DNA of 64,000 nt from Liolophura sinensis (Eukaryota > Mollusca > Polyplacophora > Chitonida > Chitonidae): contig NC_088296.1 in the NCBI RefSeq assembly GCF_032854445.1, forward strand, positions 3,311,246 to 3,375,245, written 5' to 3'. The notes below the pieces were generated by a model, which saw only the letters and a program-made list of their open reading frames with translations, had not been told where the DNA came from and searched no databases. Shown here one piece after another: positions 9,301 to 18,829 of this stretch (position 1 is its first letter; each line of letters opens with the position of its first letter). Position numbers and translations under genes: made by a program.

Positions 9301-12300
9301 GTTCATTTGGTCTCTGCACAGCTGCATCGATTGCTGGGTTTTGTTAGAAATTATAAACACACAATACATATGACTTACTACTGGCATTAGCTAACGCACT
9401 TTGCAACAACCTGGCCCTGGTTCCCTTTTACAAGAGCAAAGGGTTGCAAGCCTGACTCGCCCGTGGAAGAAGCTGTTTCGTGTTAGTACGAGTAATAAGT
9501 GATCAGATTTCTGCAGGATGGAGATTTCAGAGGGAAGCTCGGGGAAAGAGGGGAGGGTAGAGTATGGCTTTAGGTATCCTTGTTTCTAAAAAACACTGGC
9601 TACGGAGAGAGGATGTAGGCGTGATCAACAAATGCGCTTTCCCAACAGCTTGGCTGCACCTGCGCTACGTCTGGTCTTACTCAAGTCATCCCAGCATAAA
9701 AACCAAGCAGAACCTACGCATTTCTTGACAACACGCCAAAAAGGCAGGCGGTAAAACGTTCACCCTAAAACCTGTTTGTCTCATCGCTAGCAATCGCGAG
9801 AGACTGCGGCAGATTGCGAGCTTTTTCTTGCCACACACACAAAAAACTATGACATACCAAAGCTCAAAATATTCAAGAAACTCCAGTACTTTTAAATCAG
9901 TCTTAACTCTTATGTCAGCAAATTACCTATCCTCAAAGGAAAACAATATCTACTACTTTCAAATCAAAATTTCCACTACTCTTCCACTTACTGAACAATA
10001 AAAGGTAATTATATTTAAGATACAGATAACAAAGTTAGATTCAGCTGTGGGTTCCTTGAAAAGAATCAGTGAATATAGCCCTTTGCTTTTATGATCTTAA
10101 AATAGTTTGGTACCTGAAAAGACAACTTCTTTTATGGGAATCTATTTTTGATTAGGGTTTTTGCATGTATTGGCTTCGCAGAAAAATGAATGATGTCCTT
10201 TTGATGCTATTGGTGGGGACCTCAAAAAAAAAAAGCATGCTGGGTTCGTACACACACACAAAAATAGTACGTATTTTCTACACACAAAGAAAACCATCTT
10301 GAATATTGAAGCCGCATTCTGGTGGTTATTTCTCAATTGGACTTATGCTTGTAAACATGTGGTAATTTTTGACAAACGTTGTTTGAAGTTTGTAAGATAT
10401 GTTACCGAGTGCTGGCTTGTATGTGCACGTGGGTGGAAAAATTAGCGGGACACTTCAAGCTGTCAGGGCTGGTTGTTCACTACCCTCGGGTTTTTAAGTA
10501 TTACGTTTTTTAAACCATCACTGCCATCATCGCTGAATGGTCATGCAAATTCATATAGTCAATAATATACATCTGAGAGACAAATCCCCATCTATCTACT
10601 GTGTCATGCAACCTATTACAAGGGTAGTTTTACTTTACTTTTAAAAAAAAAACAACACTTTAACAATATTTTTAATTACAGGTATATGCAGAGATGAATA
10701 AAAAACTTGTTAAAAGTGGGCTGGTGATGGTTGTGGAAAATATTCACCACCCACCAACCCAAAACACTGTTATATCTAAAACCTGATTGTATTTGTGAAA
10801 TGGTATGAAAAATATTCCATTTAAAAAAAAAAAATTAAGGAAAAGGAAAATGCGAAAAACCCAGGATTACCTGGACTTGTTGGCTTTATTTTTTCAACTA
10901 GTAGGCTTGGTCAAAGAAGAAAAAGACAGTTCTAATTCGAGTCCTGTTTAAAATCCCATGTTGTATTGAGGAAGAGATGTAGCTCCCTTCATCCCCTAAC
11001 CCCCACCTTGCTAATCCTCCATCCATGTGAAGGAATCTGAGAAACCTCCTCTCACAGGGACTGTCACTCAAACCCTCACCCCCAGGGAGAAAACCCAGTC
11101 TCACAGTTTTACAACCTTAGACCCAGTCCCAGAAGGAGAACAACTTTTCACACATGTGCTGGGAGAAATCTCACAGAACTTGGAGTGAAGAGAAGTTGAG
11201 ACAGAAGAGAGTGTTTAAGACATTTTCACTTCATACAAGCTTCTCCTGTTGTAGCAAACTGGATCAACAGTTAAAACAGATTTTGTAAGATTGTTGTCAC
11301 CGTCTGGACAACATCTTAGCGCTCGGCAGATCACTAGCAGGCAGGCTTTCTCAGCTGCCTTATGTCTCCATTCACACTCTAAAATTTTACCATGTGCAAA
11401 CATTTTTTTCAAAACAGTACTGTAATAATGTAATTATTCCATATTTCTACTATTTTTGTTACATACAATGTACAAATTTTAAAATTTTAATTATTTTAGT
11501 ATATTCAAAAATTTTACAGTCTGCAAAATGTCTTTTTCTGTATGATGAAATGCAATTAGTTTTATTTCTACTAAAAATTTTGCAGTTCTACTAGGATGGG
11601 AAATTTCAGTCTACTTCAGCAACTAAAATAACTTTTGTCTCATTATAAAATGGACATTAACTTGAATTTCAACTCCAATAAGTTACGCAACAGTATTTGG
11701 AAATTCTGTTAATAATCACAATGTTTTTATCACAAAAAAATACACAAATATATTCCTGAGAGTTCAGAAAATTTGTTGCTAAATTTTATTACCGGCATAC
11801 CAACAAGATAAAAGCGCTAACTGGGTGCTGAGGCTAAGAGAGCTTCATGTTAACCCCAGGGGCAGATATGTAAGAGCTGTGTTACAGTACAGTGAAGCTG
11901 AGAACATGTGCCAAACAGATGGAGTGGGGTGGGGTGGGGTTAGGGAGAGCCCAAAACTCTGAAGAGAGACTAACCCAACAAAACTTTGCTCCAGTGTGTG
12001 CTCTCCAGAATCATTCCTGGTTGAGAAAGGTTGTTGTAAAATCACAGCAAGCTAAGGAGTAAAACCTGGCAGTCAGGAACAAAAAGCTGGCAGAGAACAC
12101 TTATCAAAATGTTCAGTGGTTTTTCATGGACAAAATTAACTGAAGCATTTTACTTCATCTCGTTTTGTATAAAAGTTGCCAACTATTTCAAACGCACAGT
12201 TTATTATCTTTTCACACAGCAATTGCCAGTCATGTTGTCTGCTACTCCCATGGTGAAAACATGTTAAATATATATGTGGCTTCAACATTTACAGATATTT

Positions 12301-12699
12301 ACAAAAGATGTCACCTACAATTGCCTTGTGGGATAGAACCACAGACATTTTCAAGTTGACATGATCAACCAAAATGCCTCACACTGTCCAGGAAATATCA
12401 AATAATGCACTGGATGTCTTCTACAAAAAACATAGTTTGCCTTCTATTTTAATTCACTACAAATAATATTAACAGCGGGCCAAAAGTAACAGAACATTGG
12501 TGCCTTTTGCAAAGGTTTAAGAAAAAAAAATTATAATATTACTAATTTTGCTCCACTTGGAAATCTGCCCTGAGAAAGAGGGAGGACAAAAAACAGAGCC
12601 AAGAAAGTGTTGGCTGCTGAGAGAGCCTTGTAAAACCAACACAAGTCACTAATGTATCCCATCACGGGAGGAGATCAAGCAAAGGTGCGTGTCCGTGGC

Positions 12700-12960
12700 T
12701 AAGGCCGGCACAAGGGACTACGTGTTTACCCGTCAAATCAGAACAAGGTGTTCTCCGCAGAGGAAAGGACACCGTTTCTGCTTAACTCTCCGGGTTTATT
12801 ACAGAGTCAACAATACACAAGTAGAGCGGGCACAGGTCTTAATGTACACCAGGTGGCGCTAGCGGAAGTGGAGAGGAAACGCGGCCACGGTCTTGTGAAG
12901 TTGTTAGAGTGGCGCAGAGTCTCAGTGTTTCACCGCGTCGCATTACTTGAATGCCACCGG
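12700..12960. other. CpG-containing patch in intron
   Basis: A stretch of raised CpG and GC in an AT-rich intron (motifs such as GTGCGTGTCCG, GGCGCTAGCGG, AACGCGGCCACGG, CACCGCGTCGC). It could be a regulatory element or an old insertion. No exon was recognised in it. Confidence 0.4.
12844..12865 (+). promoter_or_regulatory. CTCF-like motif
   Basis: The segment contains ACACCAGGTGGCGCTAGCGG, close to the bilaterian CTCF core CCACCAGGGGGCGCTA: only one core position (T in the G-run) and the first C differ. It is inside the CpG patch in the intron that separates the AD2 exons from the bHLH exons. Binding is inferred from motif similarity only. Confidence 0.5.
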
Positions 12961-13075
12961 TTTTATTTTTTCTTCCCCAGCCGCTCGGGTCTATATAAAA
13001 TTGTCAACACATTAAAGCCAGAATATAGGTCATTTTTGTGTCTTCTGGAAGTAAACAAGATCTACAGAATGTTCA

Positions 13076-13352
13076 TACATGAAATATATGAATGTATGAA
13101 ATCCATATATGAACTATACTAATATATGAAATTCACATGCAAAATATAGCAACATATGAATTTCAAATACGAAATGTATCAATATATGAAATTCACATAT
13201 GAAATATGTCAATATACGGAATTCACATATGAATATATGAAATCCATATACGAATTGTATTAATATATGAAATTCACATGCAAAATATAGCAATACATGA
13301 ATTTCAAATATGAATGTATCAATATCTGAAAGTCACATATGAAATTCACATT
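13076..13352. repeat. AT-rich imperfect tandem array
   Basis: Repeats of ATATGAAATTCACATATGAA type of roughly 30 bp, with a longer-range repeat of about 140 bp (AATATATGAAATTCACATGC occurs twice). It lies 300 bp beyond the donor of the main AD2 exon. Confidence 0.85.
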
Positions 13353-13653
13353 TGAAAATTATAGTATTCACTGAAAGACATGGACTCAAAATTATACATG
13401 AAACCCTTAAGAATCAAACTGAGCCGGGACAAATTTTGACACGAGAACATGCGTTCAAATCTGTACTCGTCTCCAATGACCTGACTATGACCAACATCAA
13501 AGCTCACTACGTTTTCAGAAACGGGCTTCAAATCTGTACTCTATTTCTCACCAACAACAAGCGCTGTCATACGTACTCAATGCTACAAAGCCTCATTTCT
13601 TGTTCTAACAAAAGCAACAGTACATAATAACTGACGAATCAGACGGCACTTAC

Positions 13654-13842
13654 CAGATGAGAATCGAGGTGACTGGGCATGCCCATTCCCGGGTAGCCAC
13701 TCATGTTACCCATAATTCCATTGGAATGTGGCGGCATCATGCCGGGTATTGTGGGATGGCTAGGGAGGCCAGGCATCTGACCCTCCGCGTGATTGCGTAA
13801 AACATGTATAGCATCGTCCAGTCTCTCTTCCATCCGACTTTG
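13654..13842 (-). CDS. TCF12: E-protein exon: AD2 loop-helix segment (main copy)
   Basis: The 189-nt exon codes for 63 residues, beginning [19 protein letters not shown], followed by a Gly/Met/Pro/His-rich tail ([20 protein letters not shown]). The first block is nearly identical to the helix of activation domain 2 in vertebrate E-proteins and to [15 protein letters not shown] in fly Daughterless. The acceptor has a very long T tract then cttacag/CAA. The donor is CATCTG/GTAAGT. Both ends are phase 0, so the exon joins the 17238 exon (…HLQSL) upstream and the 5012 exon (GGPHS…) downstream in frame. Because it is symmetric it can be skipped or swapped with the related exon at 15487-15549 without a frameshift. 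Confidence 0.94.
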
Positions 13843-14479
13843 CTGTAAGAAAAAAAAAAAAAAAAAAAATTAGGAAAGACCAATTAAAACAACTCAACTG
13901 TCCGTTAGAATGAATGATTATTTCTTGACATGACGTCCCCACAATTTCACCCATATCATGGCGATTGACCATTAGAATCACAGTTTTTCTTTTTCGTTTT
14001 TCGTCTTCAAGAAACATGTCGTTGTTTCAAACTTTTCAAATTTATTGGAGGATTTCATTCATCAAGGACAGATCAAGGTCAAAAGACAACTTGTCAAATA
14101 ACAGTAACATTTGCCCTCTTTTGTTTTATTTGCAGCAAACAATGAAAATCTCTGTATTCACACAACACAACTTTATTGAGTTCTGACTCTATGAATTCAG
14201 CTTTTTATCATGTCAATTTCTTTCATACATAATTTAAAATCAAATTATAGGAGATTTAGATTAAATTACAAAACTTAACAAATCAATAAAACACCTCCAC
14301 CTGGGTAAAATTCCACAAAGTTCTTTGTGACTTGAATCAAAATGTAAAACCTCTTCACAACGTTTAATTCTTCGTAGTACTGATGAGCTGACCAAAATTT
14401 CAACTTCTGAAGTCGAAAATAAAGCTTTAGTTTCATATTTCAAAATTTTTGATTTTGAAGTTAGAAATGACTTTGTGGA

Positions 14480-14561
14480 ATCTGCCCTTGAAGCCTAGAA
14501 CACCCAACACCTAGAGAGAAATCTGCCCTTGAAGCCTAGAACACCCAACACCTAGAGAGAA
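14480..14561. repeat. Tandem duplication, 2 x 41 bp
   Basis: ATCTGCCCTTGAAGCCTAG … CACCTAGAGAGAA is repeated exactly in direct tandem, in the intron between the two AD2 exon copies. Confidence 0.92.
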
Positions 14562-14710
14562 AATCTGCAAAGTTATACCCAAAGACCAGGGCCCTGTGCC
14601 AGAAAGTTATCCTAGGCTAAGTTGAAAGCACTTATCCTGGAAACAACCACAAAAAGACACAAAATGTCCTGGAAGGCTTAGCCTACCATTGCAGGAACAC
14701 ATTGCCATTG

Positions 14711-14882
14711 TACAGTAATTCCTCAACTTTTTTCCACTTGGAAACAAAACTACATTGGTAGTATTGCCCAGTTTCAAGGCTTCACAAAAAGTGTAATTTT
14801 ATCAGTTAACACACAATAATGCCTTCAGGATATCTGTGAATAAACTCAATGCAAAAATGTGAAAAGGTTAAAGAATTACAGA
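14711..14882 (+). mobile_element. MITE copy 2
   Basis: Begins TACAGTAATTCCTCAACTTT and ends with the inverse AAAGGTTAAAGAATTACAG. Contains ACAAAACTACATTGG and AATAATGCCTTCAGGATAT. It lies between the two AD2 exon copies. Confidence 0.82.
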
Positions 14883-15486
14883 AGTTTAGCTTTTAGTCTC
14901 AAGTGTCTTTCAGCCACCCCATTCTGACAACATGGAAGATAGGAAAAACAGAAGAGAAAATCTTCAAATTCTGGTTAAATCTATCTTAATTACCATCTAT
15001 TTATCCGAACATTGGCAATGACTTATGTTTCCATGCTAGTTACAATTAACTTAGCCTATGATCCTGACCCAACACCCAAAGGTCTTGTGTACAAAGTGTA
15101 GGTTACATAGTGTTAGAGTGAAAAGTGAAATGTACAAGGTAGCAAGCCTCAAGTTGGTTGTCATTTTGTCCTTCATTAGAACCTTGCCACTGGTGCAAAA
15201 CATTTGCTCAGAGATTTTTTTTATTGTGTATACTGACCGCAGTCTAAACTTTATCCAAGATGATGTGGGGAAAACTTCCAGTAGTGTACAAACAAGAGCT
15301 AAATGTGACACGGAATGTGATACGAGGTATGAGGACACCACGTTATATTGTGTCTAAATGAATACCCCCCCCCCCCCCCCAAAAAATAAAGACAACATAC
15401 TGGGGAAAAAAAGCCATGCTGAAGGGCAAGTTATTGTGGGGTGGGAAGTGGGGTGGTTAAGCAGGTGTCATGGTTACCATGGTTAC

Positions 15487-15549
15487 GTCCTTGGAGTCAT
15501 GCTGAAGTATGTGGACAGCATCCTCCAGTCGAGCCTCAAACTGAGATTG
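15487..15549 (-). CDS. TCF12: Candidate alternative AD2-helix exon (second copy)
   Basis: The unit codes for QSQFEARLEDAVHILQHDS then KD, a clear paralogue of [19 protein letters not shown] with the hydrophobic pattern kept (L..A.HIL). It lies 1.6 kb upstream (in sense) of the main copy. The acceptor is gacctctag/CAA, phase 0, and the donor AAGGAC/GTAACC gives 63 nt, phase 0. A second GTAACC lies 9 nt further on (exon end 15478, adding VTM). The exon lacks the long Gly/Met/Pro tail of the main copy. Both forms splice in frame to the flanking exons and could be added to or exchanged with the main copy. Read-through past both donors meets TAA within a few codons, giving a product without bHLH. 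No transcript evidence is available here. Confidence 0.75.
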
Positions 15550-15812
15550 CTAGAGGTCAAGAAACAACCAAAGGTCAACCCAGGCCAATAGAAGGGATAA
15601 ATCACACATTCATGGATGAAACACAATCTATCTTTTTCTTTTTTTAACCACAGACAAAAAAAGAACAAACCAATCCATGCACATGAGAATAGGAAAGCAA
15701 AACAGATAAACCTAGAACCTATAATCCTTTACCTTAACAGAAAGGGGTTTGGTACGATGACTGCAGCACCGTCAAATTAGAGTGTACATGTACCATTCCA
15801 TAACGCCGAACT

Positions 15813-16078
15813 AAACACTTCCAGTAATACACTAGTAGCGTAGCGCCAGCAATAGTGTGGCCTTAACCAGAAACAAACTAAACACTTCCAGTAACACACT
15901 AGCAGCGTAGCGCCAGCAATAGTGTGGCCTTAACCAGAAACAAACTAAACACTTCCAGTAATACACTAGCAGCGTAGCGCCAGCAATAGTGTGGCCTTAA
16001 CCAGAAACAAACTAAACACTTCCAGTAATACACTAGCAGCGTAGCGCCAGCAATAGTGTGGCCTTAACCAGAAACAAT
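15813..16078. repeat. Minisatellite, 67-bp unit, 4 copies
   Basis: The unit starts AAACACTTCCAGTAATACAC and includes GTAGCGCCAGCAATAGTG and TGGCCTTAACCAG. Starts at 15813, 15880, 15947 and 16014 are exactly 67 bp apart. Near-identical copies imply recent amplification. Confidence 0.95.
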
Positions 16079-16163
16079 CCGCAATAACATTTGTCTCAGC
16101 CAGAAATGAACAGTTTGCAGGGTTCAACGTAGACATTTTTAATAAATCCTGGCACTTGCATTG

Positions 16164-16510
16164 ACATATCAACCTGGTAAATTTTAGGTGTACAAAACAC
16201 TGCTGCATTCCTGGTAAATTTTAGGTGTACAAAACACTGCTGCATTCCTGGTAAATTTCGGCAGTACAAAACACTGCCGCATTTTTGGTAAATTTCGGCA
16301 GTACAAAACACTGCTGCATTTCTGGTAAATTTCGGCAGTACAAAACACTGCTGCATTCCTGGTAAATTTCGGCAGTACAAAACACTGCCGCATTTTTGGT
16401 AAATTTCGGCAGTACAAAACACTGCTGCATTCCTGGTAAATTTCGGCAGTACAAAACACTGCCGCATTTTTGGTAAATTTCGGCAATACAAAACACTGCT
16501 GCATTTCTGG
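16164..16510. repeat. Minisatellite, 37-bp unit, about 9 copies
   Basis: The unit CTGGTAAATTTCGGCAGTAC + AAAACACTGCTGCATTC recurs, with a GCCGCATTTTT variant interspersed. Frames stay open through the array on the minus strand only because the unit lacks stops; this is not a gene. Confidence 0.95.
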
Positions 16511-17237
16511 ATGGCCACACACTATTGCTCTATACTATGTGTCAGTCGTGCCTCATACTAGGGTTGCAAGTATCAGTGGTCAGTGCTTGTACCACCAGTA
16601 TCATGTACATAAGTGGAGGTAGGAGGAGGAGTCACTGGGTGCGTCTACATATACCATGTTGTGGCAGAGTGCGTTCATGCCACGAATGAGCAGCCGTCAC
16701 TGAAGTATCATGCCAAAGACACCAGACATGACACCCCACCCAGTTGCATTATACTGACACCGGACCAACCAGTCCTGTTTCCTTGCTCTAACCTCCCTGC
16801 GCTGAGTGCCAAGCCAAGTAGCAACAAGTCTGTTTTTTTTTTTGTTTTTTTTAAATCTTTGTTATGGCCCAACTCGGGGTGGATCCCGTGTTTCCAACTT
16901 CGCGTACTGTAGGTACTGGGGTTTGTGTTAGTGTTAGTAGTCATCAAATGTATAAGATGCACTATTACCTTTTTATTTTCTTGGACCAACTGCCTACATC
17001 ACCAAGAAATTGTAACACTACAGATTTTGCATGATAATGCTTAAAAAGCTGATCCCTCAATGTAACAGTGTTAGTAGTATCACATTCCCATTTAGTGGTC
17101 TCAAAATTCACGGGTGTCAAAGTGTTATTATCCCTTTAGGCCTAGAGGTCCCAGACACAGTGTTAGTATCGCTACAGAGTTAGTGGTCCCCCGAAATGTA
17201 CTGGTGTCACACTCACGCTCTGGCCTGGGGCACTCAC

Positions 17238-17308
17238 CAAGGATTGAAGGTGACTTTCAAATGGTGAGGTAGTGCTTTGTGTAGTCGGTCTGTTCCATGT
17301 TCCGGGAC
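17238..17308 (-). CDS. TCF12: E-protein middle exon (SPFESHLQSL)
   Basis: The 71-nt exon codes for PGTWNRPTTQSTTSPF then ESHLQSL, matching the vertebrate region that reads W-P-R…SPxYE…LHSLQSR just before the AD2 helix. The acceptor is tcttctgagcag/GT and the donor is TCCTTG/GTGAGT. It starts in phase 1 (G from the previous exon plus GT gives Gly) and ends in phase 0, so it joins [10 protein letters not shown] at 13842 or QSQFEARLED at 15549. Three imperfect 53-bp tandem repeats begin 11 bp upstream of its acceptor (17319-17480). Confidence 0.88.
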
Positions 17309-17318
17309 CTGCTCAGAA

Positions 17319-17480
17319 GACAAAAAGAGACAAGAAAATGTTATCAATATTTCCAGTGTGATACTGAACAAGACAAACAGAGACAAGACAATGTTATCAG
17401 TATTTCCAGTGTGATACTGAACAAGACAAACAGAGACAAGACAATGTTATCAGTATTTCCAGTGTGATACGGAACATGAC
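17319..17480. repeat. Minisatellite, 3 x 53 bp, next to exon 17238-17308
   Basis: The unit GACAAACAGAGACAAGACAA … TGTGATACTGAACAA starts at 17319, 17372 and 17425. On the sense strand it lies directly before the polypyrimidine tract of the 17308 acceptor. Confidence 0.94.
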
Positions 17481-17809
17481 AAAAAAAGAACACATGGTAT
17501 AACTTTCTCGCCGCTTATTTCTTGTTCTCTGGCAATACTTAATACCTTACAAGTTTGTTCAGAACAACTCACCACATAGATAGGAATGAACAACAGACCC
17601 CACAGTACAGGCCTAAACTACTTCAGGTGAACTTAACGAAATGATATTTACATGCTTTTGCTGTATTGCTAGTGCTGATTTTTTTATTAGTGTGTTGCTA
17701 AATTCTGGGCACTGTGTTGCTATATTCTGGTCAAGGTAGAGCTATATTTTGCAGTTATGCAGTGTGCTGACTGAGCCTTGGGCAATGTGGAACTATGTTT
17801 TGGGCATAC

Positions 17810-17888
17810 CTGTCATGGGCGGTGGAGAAGATACAGGTGTTGTTGGATTTGAACCATAGCTACTACTGGTGTGTTCAGCTGGATAAAT
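17810..17888 (-). CDS. TCF12: E-protein exon: start of AD2 (IYPAEHTSSSYGSNPTTPV)
   Basis: The 79-nt exon codes for IYPAEHTSSSYGSNPTTPV and SSPPPMT. This is the strongly conserved block that reads [23 protein letters not shown] in vertebrate TCF12 and SSFGSNPSTPVNSPPPLT in fly Daughterless. The acceptor is gttgtttcag/ATT and the donor is ATGACAG/GTATGC. It starts in phase 0 after …ALAS of the previous exon and ends in phase 1. It belongs to the loop part of the loop-helix activation domain, a transcriptional activation region in the family. Confidence 0.93.
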
Positions 17889-18619
17889 CTGAAACAACAA
17901 CAACATCACATTTATCACACAACCATTGGATATAAAGACTTTCTTGCATGTTCTTGCTCCCATATAGCTGAAGCATTGCCATAATGATTTATTTCTTCTA
18001 TTTAAGTGAAAAACTCCTATTTGACACTTATGTGCTGATTTTGGTCAAATTAACACAAAAATCCTGAATAATCAGGGTATTGCGATTCATTCTAGTAGCC
18101 AGAAAAAGGCCAACTTCAAGCTGGGGCCCTGATTTCAGAAACTGAGACCACAGCTCATTGTGTCCATGAAACAAAGTATGATGCCACCTATTATCTGCTT
18201 CATTTTCTCACAAAATCACTGGTTCTAATTTTACTGCTCCTAATCTTGAGACACAGAAAAAAGATTAGAGGTCCCAATTTCAGGGTTTCGACTTAACAAA
18301 GTAACAGTTTTTGACGGACTTTCTAAGACCTAATATCTTCTATTTTCAACTCCTCTTTAAAGGCCAAAGTACAAACCCTCATGTGGAGATCCTTAATGGT
18401 TACTATCTTGGTAATGTACCATATTGTTCCATTTCAAAAACAATCCAATACATTTAACACTGGAAAATCAAGTATACATGTATTTCCTGTCTCAGAATAA
18501 AATCTTTTTCAAGGTCCATCAAGGATCCGTGGGAACCCTGAACTTTTCTATCAGGCCACAAGTAACCATGTATGAAGGTGAAGACACTGATCATTTTGTA
18601 CATGGCACACTGTACTCAC

Positions 18620-18829
18620 AGATGCTAAAGCTTTGCCCAGAGCATCCCCTGTTTGGGAGCTGCCCTGGGATCCTCGACTGTTGATTATCTCCGAACCATT
18701 GACCGTCGGGGACGTGTTTGAGTAGCCGGATGACGAGGGCGGTAACTGACCGTCCGGCCGGAATATGGACATAGGAGGAAGACCTGGGGTCATCATTGCA
18801 TTATGACCGGGTGATAAGGTCGAGTAGCC
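18620..18829 (-). CDS. TCF12: E-protein exon: LPPMSIF to GDALGKALAS
   Basis: The 210-nt exon codes for 70 residues from GYSTLSPGHNAMMTPGLPPM through a Pro/Ser linker and NGSEIINSRG to SSQTGDALGKALAS. Vertebrate TCF4/TCF12 carry the same string of landmarks: LPPMSTF, NGTDSI, NRG and SSQTGDALGKALAS. The acceptor is gttttccag/GGC and the donor is GCATCT/GTGAGT; both ends are phase 0. This is one of the best-conserved exons in the window and anchors the family assignment. Confidence 0.95.

Larger units (their letters stand above)
5013..13653. other. 8.6-kb intron between linker exon and main AD2 exon
   Basis: Non-coding on both strands as far as I can see. It contains a full-length SINE (6062-6329), a CpG-containing patch with a CTCF-like motif (about 12.7-12.96 kb) and an AT-rich tandem array (13076-13352). 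Open frames up to about 140 codons occur but show no family, splice or codon signal. Confidence 0.75.

Noticed and set aside
16096-16518. Overlapping repeat-containing frames on the minus strand
   Set aside because: All three frames are open through the 37-bp array because the unit lacks stops; an array artefact.
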